From Phaeosaccion multiseriatum (lineage: Eukaryota; Ochrophyta, other classes): 64,000 nt of DNA. The translations under genes were made by a program, and so were the position numbers. This document shows positions 21,466 through 31,822 of this stretch, piece by piece. How positions within the stretch are numbered: position 1 is the first letter of the stretch; each line of letters begins with the position of its first letter. The stretch is taken from positions 2,356,001-2,420,000 of the forward strand of contig OZ218951.1 of assembly GCA_965112735.1 (NCBI GenBank), read 5' to 3'. The notes beneath the pieces were generated by a model. It was not told the DNA's origin. It saw nothing but the letters and a program-made list of their open reading frames with translations, and did no database searches.

Positions 21466-24314
21466 ATCTGTCTCTCCTCTGTCCCTCTCTCACGCACACA
21501 CTCTCTCTCTTCTCCCTCTTTCTCTCCCTCCCTCCCTCCCTCTCGTGCATTGCATGTATCCTCTCTCTCTCTTCCATACTCCTCCGTCTCCTTCTCCTTA
21601 TCCTCTCTCTCTTCCATACTCCTCCTCCTGTCTCCTTCTCCTTCCTAAGGTCCGAGTGCGTGAACATGCCGAGGAGGTGCGTTTAAAAAGAGAGAGAGAG
21701 GGAGGAACAGGGGAGAGAGAGGGGCAGACGCGGTATTTTGCTGTGCAAGGATTGATTTAGAGACTTTTGTTTAGAATGAAACCTTCCCTCTCTCTATCTC
21801 TCCGTCTCTATCCTCCTCCTCCTCCTCCTCCTCCTCCTCCTCCTCCTCCTCCTCCTCCCTCTCTCTCTCTCTCTCTCTGTCACGCACACACATATCTCTT
21901 CTCCCTCTTTCTCTCCCTCCCTCCTTCCTGCCCTTTCCATGTCCATCCTCTTTCTCTCTGGTCCCGTGCCGTGCCCGTAGATTGCCTTCTACCAAGGCGA
22001 GAAGCGCGAGTCCAGAGACATCACCTCCCTACTCTTCGAGGTCATCGCCAACAAGAAAACCTTGCTTAAGACAGGGGCCTACCTCTCCGTTTTCCAGAAC
22101 AGCTTTTCCTGGCTCACCACCGTCCTTCCCTACATCGTTGTGGCACACAAATACTTTGCCGGGGAGATTGAGTTTGGGTACGTACCATTACGTATGGATA
22201 CGTAATTCGTCCATCAGAGATCAATCAATGAACCTGAAACTGTGGGAGGGAGGGCACGAGAACGAGGTTGCAGACGCTTGTGTAACTGCTCCCCTGAGCC
22301 TGACGGTCCCTCCCTCCCTCCCCCTCTCCCTCCCTCCCTCCCTCCCTCCCTCCCTCCCCTTCTCCCTCCCTCCCTCCCTCCCTCCCCCTCTCCCTCCCTC
22401 TCTCCCTCCCATCTCTCTTCAGAGTCCTCTCCCAAACAGCCATGGCCTTCCGCGTAATTCAGTCGGGCCTCAGCGTGATTGTGACGCAGCTCCAGACCCT
22501 AGCCTCTCTCGCCGCTCAGTCCGATCGCATCCACTACCTCATGCTCGTCCTGGACCCTCTCACGTGCCAAGCGAACGCAAACAAGAGAGCCAAGGAAGAG
22601 CAAGAAGAAGATGCAAAGGTCCGAACTTCAGCTCAAGCTCAGAAGGGGAAGGAGCAGGAGGGTGAGGAGGGTGAGGAGGGGCAGGAAGGGGTGGGAGCAG
22701 AGAGCGAGTATCTGCGGGTGCCGACAGCGAGCGACGTCGACAAAGCCGGCGGTGCTGGTTATACAACTGCTGAAGAAGGGCTAAGGAGAGGAGGAGGAGG
22801 AGGAGGAGGAGGAGGAGAGAGTGGTGTGGAGAGCGCGCATTTACCGACGCTAGCAGTGTTGGCCAAGATGGAGGGACGCATTTTCTTTAAGAACGTAGAC
22901 GAGGGTGGTAGAGGGGGTGGGATGACAGCAAATGGTAGGGGCAAGGACGGGCTGAAAGATTCCTCTCCTCGACCAATGCTTTCGGTGAAGGACTTGGTAC
23001 TACACACGCCGGATGGGGTTAACTGCATCGCTGATGTGAGTGCGTGGAGAGGGGAGGGAGGGAGGAGGGAGGGAGAAGCGGCGTTTGTTGTCTTCCTTCT
23101 TTTGATCGCGTTTGGATAGTTTTCACTTCCTCTCCCCCCCTCACCTGCTGCGGCTCCTTTACGGCCTTTGCTAATTTGACATCACACCCCCGCCCCGTCA
23201 CGCACGCACCCACGCACCACGCGTTCACACTTCACGCATACACACAGAATCTATCCTTCGAGCTCGCCAACGGGGAGAGTCTTCTCCTCTTCGGCAGCAG
23301 TGGGTGCGGCAAGACCTCCCTGCTGAGGTGCATAGCAGGGTTGTGGAGCAAGGGGCAGGGTGAGGTACAGCGGCCCGCCTCGCAAGCAAGCGATATGCTC
23401 TTCCTGCCGCAGAAGCCCTACATGCCGCTCGGAAACCTTCGGTCTCAGCTGCTCTACCCTCGCGACGGAGAGCAAGTACAGAAGAAGAAGAAGAAGAAGA
23501 AGAAGAAGAAGAAGAAGAAGAAGAAGGAGGAGGAGGAGGAGGAGGAGGAGGAGGAGGAGGGGGGGGAAAGGGAGGGGGAGGCGAACAGACAGGATGACGA
23601 CACCTTGAAAGGTGTGCTCGGAGACGTCGGGCTCTCTTATCTAGCGGAGCGGTACAGGAACGGTATCGGAGCGGTCCGGGACTGGTCCGACGAGCTGTCG
23701 GTAGGGGAGCAGCAGCGGCTAAGCTTCTGCAGAGTAGTGACCAACGAGCCTCGACTCTGCTTTCTCGACGAAGCCAGCTCAGCGTAAGTGGGTGGAGACG
23801 GGGGCACTTGGGCCAGGAGCGGGGTGGGAGGAGGTGGGGAGAGGGAAGTAGGAACGAAAGAGGGGTTGGTTTTGGGTAGTGGTGGTGGGTATAGTTTAGT
23901 AGGAACGTCGGGCTGTAGCAAGCAATGTCATGCTTATGGCAAGTAGTGGATGTGACGGACTTTATTCCTTGCTCACGATGAAACGCTTGCCAATCAATCG
24001 CATGCATGCTTGCTCCCACGTACACACATGACAAACAAAATCACAGACTCGACGCTGCGAATGAGGAGAATGTGTACAAGACCCTTACCGAGACGGTGGG
24101 TTGCTACGTCAGCGTGGGACACCGACCCTCCCTGTTCCAATATCACACGCACGTCTTGTTTGGACAGGTCACGGAGGTGGAGGATGGCAGGATGGCAGTG
24201 GATGGGGAGGGCGAGGGGGGGGCTGGGAGTAGGGGAGTGCTTAAGAAGCAGACGACGTGGGCCTTCATGCCTATGGAGGACTTTATCAAAACACGCCCCA
24301 AGGGGCCGGCTTGA
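18032..24314 (+). CDS. YddA/SbmA-type (ABCD-like) ABC transporter, fused membrane and ATPase domains
   Basis: Exons: 18032-18216, 18306-18420, 18782-(19016 or 19116), (19597 or 19460)-19625, 19837-20070, 21650-21676, 21981-22177, 22423-23035, 23248-23783, 24047-24314. Two splice solutions around 19016-19597 both keep frame, giving about 812 or 891 aa. Membrane part: hydrophobic segment in exon 2 (GVAMLLLLLVESAVLVMF), RDFSTAMTNKD, EWRAWLTKLL, DNPDQRIGE, FRFGLVRVREHAEEIAFYQGE, all typical of the YddA/SbmA/ABCD group. ATPase: Walker A GSSGCGKTS (about 23292), PQKPYMPLGNLRSQLLYP Q-loop region, signature LSVGEQQR (about 23695), Walker B RLCFLDEASSALD, H-loop SVGHR. Plant relatives are plastid or peroxisomal half-transporters; the substrate cannot be read from sequence. 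Oddities: a Lys15/Glu11 run (23482-23560) between Q-loop and signature, a 27-nt microexon, and a 1.1-kb minisatellite in intron 5. Confidence 0.92.
20160..21269 (+). repeat. 9-bp minisatellite (GAGGGTACA)n, about 123 units
   Basis: About 1.1 kb of an almost uninterrupted 9-bp unit GAGGGTACA inside the ABC transporter intron 20071-21649. The main variant is GAGGGCACA; single odd units occur near 20412 (ACAACGGGT) and 20590 (ACAAAGGGT). The phase of nine is kept throughout, so all three minus frames stay open for more than 400 codons; these are artefacts. The flanks (20080-20160 and 21270-21290) are degenerate AGAGGAGAG / AAGTAGAGTAG sequence from which the array may have grown. Confidence 0.97.
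21397..21462 (+). repeat. (TTTC)n and (TC)n microsatellite in intron
   Basis: TTTC units followed by a TC run, downstream of the minisatellite in the same intron. With the CT-rich sequence to 21648 it forms a very long polypyrimidine stretch before the 27-nt microexon at 21650. Confidence 0.85.
22309..22410 (+). repeat. (TCCC)n microsatellite before exon 8 of the ABC transporter
   Basis: About 100 bp of CCCT/TCCC units end just upstream of the TTCAG acceptor at 22421-22422. It serves as, or extends, the polypyrimidine tract. Confidence 0.85.
23482..23560 (+). repeat. (AAG)n(GAG)n coding repeat inside the ABC ATPase domain
   Basis: About 15 AAG then about 11 GAG codons encode Lys and Glu runs between the Q-loop and the ABC signature. 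This is normally an ordered part of the helical subdomain. Confidence 0.9.
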
Positions 24315-24962
24315 GCGGGGGATGGATGGAGGGAGGGAGGGAGAGAGGAGGGAAGGGAGGAAGGAAGGAAGGAAGGAAACCAGAGGATGGGAGCAGAAAT
24401 GAGATAAGAGTCGTACTTTGCGTTGGAGCTTCTTACTACCTCTCTCATCGATCTTCTATCAATAGAAGTTGACGCAGCAGCAGTGGTGATACAGCAGCCA
24501 GACTGACTGAAAACAGAACACCATGTGCCACCCGCCCGTCTGCCCAGCGCTTCGGATTTGTGTGCATGTGGCTGTGTATATATTGAGATAAATCGATCGA
24601 TCGATAAGCAAAGCAGCCCCTTTCTTGCGTTCTTGCCGTGTTTCGTCACCCCATGAGGGAAAGGCCCCCAACCACACATACCCAACCATCTCGCATGGTT
24701 CTCATCCTCGCTTTGAATGAAAGCTTCGCTTCCCCTTCCTTCAGGCCCCTCCCTCCACCCTACCCCACCCCCTGATCCTCTCCGCACCAATTAATAGTCG
24801 CATCCTCCCCTCCCTCCCTCCCTCCCTCCCTCCCTCCCTCCCTCCCTCCCTCCTTCCTTACGATACCTGCCCTGCAAATGAAATTGAACCCAATTCCGTA
24901 CAAGCTTTACTAGATACATGCAACACAAGTTGGATGAACAAGGGCTGTTGGTTCTTCACTCT
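24315..24962. other. tail-to-tail intergenic region
   Basis: Between the ABC transporter (+) and the C2H2 gene (-). It contains GGGA and GGAA runs (24328-24380), a near copy of the dispersed element (24479-24494), ATCGATCGATCGAT (about 24590-24605) and a (TCCC)n run (about 24808-24855). No gene seen. Confidence 0.5.
24479..24494 (+). repeat. dispersed 17-bp element, intergenic copy with a one-base deletion
   Basis: AGCAGTGGTGATACAG: the element with one T missing, flanked by GCAGCAG on the left and CAG on the right, as in the coding copies. Confidence 0.65.
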
Positions 24963-25387
24963 TCACTTTTCCGCCGCCGAATTGGCCGAGTTGCGAAGGT
25001 AATGCAGGAGAGCCGTGCCCTCCTCGTCGGCCTTGCCCTTGCCCTTCTTCGCTGCCGCTGGTGGTGCCCCCGATGCCGCCTCCTTCCCTGCTGTTACCAC
25101 TGCAGCCTCTGCCTCGGCCGCTGCTGCCGCTGCTGCTGCCGCTGCCGCCGCTTTCTTTCCACCAGAGACAGGGCTACCGCCCTTTGAGGCGCTGCCGCCC
25201 TTTGCAAGGCTCTTGTCGGCTGCTTTCCCCTCCTTAGTGGTGCCGGAAGAGGAAGGCTGCCCTGACATGGGTCTCTTCGCTCTCGGGTTGCTGACCGCAC
25301 CGCTGCCAGTGCGGCTGGTCGTGGCGGTGGAGGGGGGAGCAGGTGTAGCAGGGTGTGCTGTGGCCGCCTCTTCTTTCTCTGGACGCA

Positions 25388-25418
<31 letters not shown>

Positions 25419-25822
25419 CGGCGCATGATCCTTCTTGGTGCCATTGCCGCCCTCAGCAGTCTCAGACGATGCACCACCATCACCACCACCACCGCCGCCG
25501 CCACCACTACCAGTAGTAGTAGTCGGAGCAGCAGCAGTAGCAGCAGCAGCAATAGGAGTAGTAGCAGTAGCAGTAGCAGTACCAGAAGCAGAAGCAGGAG
25601 CAGGAGCAGGAGCAACGGCAACAGCAGCAGGAGAAAATTCGGGTTTGCGCCGCTTCCTTGGCGGCACAGAGCCTCCTAGCACCGCCACCGCTGGGGTACC
25701 TCCCTTGGCACCACCACCAGTGCCCTCCCCACCAACCAACCCATTGCTATTGCTCCCATCAGCCCCATTGGATGTGTTGCCAGGCGTCAGATCCGCGGTG
25801 ACCACACCCTCCACAGACGGCA

Positions 25823-25856
<34 letters not shown>

Positions 25857-26116
25857 CCTCTTGGCCGCTTTCCGTGCCCTCCCTCCTACTGCGGCTTCTC
25901 CTGCTCCCGGATCAGCCGAACGGGCAGCAGCACCCATGACTGCGGCTGAGAACGACGGCAACAGACGGCCCCCAGGGCCCATTTTCGCAGCGTCCCCCCC
26001 AATACTGCTCTCAACAGCCGCAGAAGCAGTAGAAGTAGCAGCAGCAGCAGCAGCAGCACCGGATTTGGTTTGCCGTCGCTGTTTCCGCATAGGTCCATCG
26101 TCCTGTCCCCCCTCCA

Positions 26117-26158
<42 letters not shown>

Positions 26159-26726
26159 GGCGGTAGTCCTCATCCCCCTTGCCCTCCTTGCCATCATCAT
26201 GCCCCCTACCTTCAGCTTTGCCCCCTGCTCGTCCGTCGACCGCTGTATCGTTCAGCAAGTTCTCCACGGGGAGCCTGTTGACGAAGCTTGGCGGCCTCTC
26301 TGCGGCCACCCGACCGCCACCACCGCCGCTGCCAACGCCGCTCTTTCTCTTGTGCCTGCCGCTCCTGACCGCCGCTCCAATCGCATCATCACCACCACCA
26401 CCGCCTGCGTCATCGTCGACAGAGGTGCTGCTGACGCTACTCAGATCTTTGGAGCGCAAGCCGTCAAAGCTGTTCTGCTTTTCCTTTCCTCCTAAGCCCC
26501 CGCCGAGCACAGGGCGGGAGGTGGGTAGCTCAGAGAGGTCCGGAGTCCCTCTCTCCTCTCCCAGAGCATTGTTGGTGCCTCCTCCTCCTCCTCCTCCTGC
26601 TCCTGCTCCTCGCCCCTTCTCGCCCCCCCCCCCCGCGCGCTTTTCTCCTCCGTCTGTTGCCCTGGCTGCTATTGCTTCTCCCGCTGCTGCGGCAACTGTT
26701 GCTGCTGCTGTTGCTGCTACTTTTGC

Positions 26727-26766
<40 letters not shown>

Positions 26767-26948
26767 ATCGCGAACTGCTGCTGCTGTTGCTGCTGCTGGT
26801 GCTGCTGTATGGCATACATATCTGGCCCCAAGGATGCATCCCAAACCGCCCGGTTGCCCCCCCCTCCTCCTCCGCCACCCCCCGCGGAAGACGCCTGACC
26901 CACAGTCCCAGGGGGGAAGGCGCTGCCTCCAGATCCCCTTTGCATCAT

Positions 26949-27016
<68 letters not shown>

Positions 27017-27737
27017 GCTGCTGCTGCATTTGCATTTGCTGCCGCACATGCAATTGCTGCTGCATTTGCTGCTGCATTTGCATGTGGTACAACTTCTCCT
27101 GGTACGCTTGCAGCGGGTGCTGCTGTGTCACCAGCTGCTGCTGCTGCTGCAGCTGCTGCTCTCCTCCTCCTCCTCCTCCTCCTCCTCCTCCTCCTCCTCC
27201 TCCGCCTCCCCCACCACCAGCACCAGCACCACCACCTCCTGCCCCTCCCCCTCCCCCTCCTTGTTGTGGTTGCTGTGAAGCATGCTGCTGCTGCGGTGCG
27301 TGCGGGTACGGAAGCTGCCGCCCTCCCCCTCCTCCCCCCCCTCGTCCTGCCCCCCCCCCCGCGCCTCCTCCTCCTCCCCTGGAAGTCACGGTACCACCGG
27401 GGTAGAGATTGGGCGCCAAATTGTGCCCTCGCCCTCGAGTCATGCCAGGCAACCCCCCTGGGGCCAGCCCCCCGGGAGGCACCCCCCCGGGGGGTAAGCC
27501 AGGCAGCCCCACCCTTCGCGGAGGAGGAGGGCCGGCAAAATAACCGAGGGGTGCCCCGCTTGCTCCCCCTCCTCCTCCTCCTCCTCCTCCTCCCGCCGCT
27601 GAGGCCGCCACGGCAGCAGCAGCAGAGGGTGGATCAGTGGGCCATCTTCCTGCGTGCTGCGGGTAGTGATACATGCGCTTGTCTCCTCCGTCACCGCCAT
27701 CTGCTGCTGGCACCAAACCAGCTGCTGCTGCTCCCCC

Positions 27738-27771
<34 letters not shown>

Positions 27772-29455
27772 ACATCAGCCCCCCCCATGCTCGCCTTGGC
27801 CCCTTCCAAAGCGCCTGCCACCACCCCCTTCTTGTCCCCCGCCTTTCGCAGCTTGCCGCTCCCGTCATCGGAAGGAGACATCAGTAGGCCTATGGGCACG
27901 AACGGAGTAGTTAAACGGAGAGAGATCGAGAGAGAGAGAGGTCGAGAGAGAGAGAGAGAGAGAGGTCGAGGAGAGATCGAGAGAGAGAGGAGAGAGAGAG
28001 AGTAGTCAGAGGCAGGCGGCGACTGATGAGATACCAAGGGCCTCTTCCCCGGACGGAGCCATGCTCCACCACCCATCAGCAGCACCACCACAGCCTACCC
28101 CCACCCAGCACCCCCAGCACCTCACGCACCTGCTCCTACCCCTCCTCCTCCTCGAGTCCCTCCCAAGGGCGAGCTCTGGGACACCGCCACCGCCGTCGTT
28201 GCTGCACTGGCCGCAGCCACTTTGGCCGCCTGGTGGATGGCAGCCGATGAGGGTATGGAGTAGGGCTGTCCAGAAGGGGGCTGGGAGGGGGGGGCGGAGG
28301 AGGAGGAGGAGGAGGAGGAGGAGGAGGTGGGGTGCGCCGACGAAGACGAAGAGGGAGGGGGCGACACGTGGCGGTTGTGGAAGGGCGGGCCTTCGTCAGT
28401 GGGTGCACGCCCCCCTGCAAGCACGGAGGCAATGAGGGGGTCGTTCATGTTGATGCCCGTGTGTTGGTACTGAATGTGCTTCTTGCGATCGAATTTGCGT
28501 GTGAATCGCATGCCGCAGGACTCGACGGGGCAACCGAAGGGCCTGCTTCGGGAGTGGGTTCTCTCATGACTGTGCAAGTCGGAGAGACGAGCGAAGCGTC
28601 GGCTGCAGCTGACGTGTTGGCACTCGTACGGCTTCTCTCCTGTGTAAGATATGTATGTATGGGAAGGGCGGAAGGGGGGTGGGGTGGTGATGGGCCAGAC
28701 GATACGACCAACGCGTCAAGGAAACAGACAGCGACGACGACGACGACGACGACGAGGAGGAGGAGGAGGAGGAGGAAGAGGAGGAGGAGGAGGAGGAGGA
28801 GAGGATGCGTGCAAGGTCGCGTCCCAATACTTGTAAGAAGCGGCTCTTCTGCACAGGTGCCACCCCACATACTCAAGGAACTGACGCACCAATGACTCTC
28901 TTCCCATGTGCCTCAAATCTCTACTCTTCCTCCCTCCCCTTCCGCTTCGAATGCTTGTCACTCACCAGTGTGCACGCGGCGGTGTGTGACAACGTCTGCC
29001 TTCCTGGAGAAGGCTCGATGGCACACATCGCACGCGTACTTTTTCTTCCCGGTATGCACCTCCTGATGCCTGCGCAGATTCCCCTTGAGAGTGAAGGTTT
29101 TCCCACACCCCTCCTTGTTGCACTTGAAGACCGCCCGGCCATTGGAATTCGTCTGGGCCGAAACAACGGCGACTTTGGGGCAACCCGGCAGCGCCGTGAG
29201 ATGTTTGGTGGCGGTGGGCTGCCTTGGGGCATTGAAGGTGTTCATTGGTGCACTCCCGCTCGCCCGAGCCGCGGCCACTGCCGCTGTCGCTGCTGCCGTC
29301 GCCGCTGTTGTCGCAGCTTGTGCTGCACCTGCTGGTACTGCTCCCGCCGCCCCCGCAGCCGGTGCTCCGGCCGCCGGTGCTCCCGCTGCCATCGTTGGAG
29401 CTGCTGCTGCTGTCGGCCCCGCTAACGCCCCCGCTACTGGGGCTACGGCAGCCAT
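24963..29455 (-). CDS. four-finger C2H2 zinc-finger protein with long polyQ/Ala/Gly tail
   Basis: Three minus-strand exons (29455-28966, 28639-28130, 27889-24963) join in frame, giving about 1,308 aa. Four consecutive C2H2 fingers: FKCNKEGCGKTF...H...H, YACDVCHRAFSRK...H...H, YECQHVSCSRRFARL...H...H and FGCPVESCGMRFTRKF...H...H. The linkers HTGKKK and HTGEKP are typical of DNA-binding fingers; finger 2 is split from finger 3 by the first intron within HTGE. An Ala/Gly-rich leader of about 90 residues precedes the fingers. The tail (exon 3) carries polyGln at 25830-25850, 26120-26155, 26730-26810 and 26950-27035, polyGly and polyAla, and no domain I recognise. It is likely a nuclear DNA-binding regulator, but no target can be inferred. 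The start is the first in-frame ATG of the open frame. It is head-to-head with the PPR gene, with 379 bp between starts. Confidence 0.88.
26730..27035 (-). repeat. CAG/CAA trinucleotide tracts encoding polyglutamine
   Basis: Several long CTG (plus-strand) runs, ending in a (TTG)n stretch at about 26985-27015, encode polyGln on the minus strand. Mixed CAG and CAA codons at the end suggest an older, interrupted expansion. Confidence 0.85.
27905..28000. repeat. GA-rich microsatellite in intron
   Basis: GAGAGA runs on the plus strand form the CT-rich tract before the CCATAG acceptor of the third exon of the C2H2 gene on the minus strand. Confidence 0.8.
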
Positions 29456-29834
29456 GGTCTCTACTTTGTTCACAGTTATTGCCTCTCCTAAACACTTCAA
29501 TGGCGGTGTCCGTTCTTTGGAGAAGAAAACGGCCCCCCGGCCTCAGCGTAATTAAGGGAGTGGCAGTAGGTAAGCGGCGCTCTTCCCTCTCTTCTCTTGT
29601 GGCAATCTCTTCCCCTCCGCCTCGTATACGCCACCGCCTTGCTCCTCTCTGTTAAACCTTGCGCCGATGGCGGCCACCCTCGGATCGAGAAGGAGGGGGA
29701 AGTGGCCCATATACCTCCATCCACAATCTTCTCCCTTCCTTCCTGTTTGTTTCCCTCCCCCCCCCTGACGCTTCAATTGCCCGCTGTCTTTCTGGTCAGC
29801 TTCCCCAGCCTCAGGTGGAGCTGGCGTGGACTCC
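29456..29834. promoter_or_regulatory. divergent upstream region of C2H2 and PPR genes
   Basis: 379 bp between the start codons of two divergent genes, so both promoters and 5' UTRs must lie here unless upstream exons exist. No specific motif is convincing. Confidence 0.4.
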
Positions 29835-30289
29835 ATGAGAAGGAGGAGGAGGCAGAGGACCGAGAGCGCTTGCTCGAGGCTGGTTGTGGCCGTCACGGTG
29901 AGCAGTCTGCTCTCGGCGCAAGACAGACAGGCCAGGAAGAGTAGGACGAGCAGCAGCGGCGTGGTTTCCTCCTTCGAGCTGGGGACGGGTGGCGTGGGGG
30001 TGGTCCGGCAGCCACAGCGAACCAGGGTACTAGGGCGAGGCAGCGCACTGTCATCATCGCATGCATCATGGGCAAGAGGAGCAGGAGCAGGAGCAGGAGC
30101 AGGATCAGGAGGTCCAGGAGCAACAAGAAGGAAGAGAAGCAGCGATTGTCTTGGCCGAGGAGAAAGGCAGTGTTCAGTTCTACTTTTGGCAGCCAAAGAG
30201 GTAGGCGCAGCAGGAAGAGTTACAACCTCGACATCGGTCGCGACGGGGGAGGGAGGAGGGTCTATGCAGCGACGGCAGCAACAGCAGTG

Positions 30290-30322
<33 letters not shown>

Positions 30323-31787
30323 GGAGGAGGAGGGTCAGGATGAGCCAAAAGACGAGAAGGGGAGGAGGCGGCAGCGAATCGCGTGGTATGAGGCAAAGCT
30401 AGAGGAGTTGGGGAATGGGGCCAAGAGCGGCGACATCCGGCGAATTTTGGGCACGATGAGGAAGGAGGGACTGCTGGGAGATGGTGATGAGAACAAGAAT
30501 AACGAGGAGGAGGAACATGGAGGAGGACGAGGAGGAGGAGGAGGCCAGCGGATTTATGCACTTGCCATCAAAGCCGCCGGCATGTGCAAGAAGTGGCAGC
30601 TAGCGCTGGACCTGCACAGGGAGATGGTGCAAGAGGATGGCATTGAGCCAGACTTGTTCACCTTTCGCGCCGCCATTGACGCGCAGGCGGGCTCGGGCAA
30701 GTGGAAGACGGCCCTCGCGCTCTTGAAAGAGATGCAGGAGGAGGGGGAGGAGGAGAGGGGGCGCCGACGAGGACGGCGAGGAAGAGGAGGAGGAGCAGGA
30801 CTCCGGCCCGACGTGGGCATCTATAACAGCGTCATGCGGGCGTTACTGGGTGCAAAGAAGATCGTGGGCTACACCAAGAAGAAGACGCACTACAACCAGA
30901 TTCTGAGGTTGCTTGTGCACATGTCTACTCAAGGCGTGGAGCCGGACGGACACTCCTTCGCGGCGGCCATCAACGGGTGTGCTAAGGGAGGGAATTGGAA
31001 GGCTGCCCTTGGTCTGCTGCGGCAGATGGAGCGCAGCGGTCTTGAACCCCAACTCGACCAGTTCACCACCGTAGTCAAGACGTGCGCAGCGGCGGTGAGT
31101 GAGTGAGTGAGTGAGTGGGTGAGTGAGTGGGTTGAGTTGGGTGGGGGGATGTCTGGCAGAGTCGTATGTGTGTGTGTGTGTGTGTGTGTGTGCACTCCAT
31201 CGCTCACCCCGTCACTCCCTCACCCACTCACCCCTTCTCCCTCTCCTCCACCCCATCCCTCCCTCCCTCCCTCCCTCCCTCCCTCCCTCTCTCCATCTCA
31301 ACCCATTCCAACAGAAAAAGTGGAGCCTGGCCCAAGGTGTGCTAGACGTTATGCGAGATCGTAGCCTCCACCCCGATGCCACGCTGTTCTGCTCTCTCAT
31401 CCACGGATGTGCCAAGACCGCCAATTGGCAGAGGGCTTTGCGCTTCCTCACTTACATGGGGAGTGTTGATGGGGGGGTGCGTCCCAACACTTACTGCTAC
31501 AACGCCGCTATTGACTGCTGTGGCCGGGCAAACAGGTGGGGCGCGTGGTTTGATGGGGAGGTGGGCGCGTGCGTGCGTGGGTGGGTGGGTGGTTGCGTGG
31601 GTGCGTGGGTGGGAGGGTGCGTGGAGGGGGAGGTGTGTGGGTTGGGAGGGGGGTGGTGCGGAGTATGTATACATTCAAGTGTACCGGAGCAGAGAGGGAG
31701 AGAGAGAGAGAGAGAGGGTGACACCATGTTGACATACGGAGACAGAGGTTTAGACGCACACACGCACTCAAAACGAAGCGTCCATCC

Positions 31788-31822
<35 letters not shown>

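Noticed and set aside
26657-27910. 417-codon plus-strand frame opposite the C2H2 gene
   Set aside because: It is made of Leu/Ala/Pro runs that mirror the polyGln/Gly tracts of the minus-strand gene.
29456-29500. Extension of the C2H2 gene start to 29500
   Set aside because: That position is TTG; the first in-frame ATG is at 29455.
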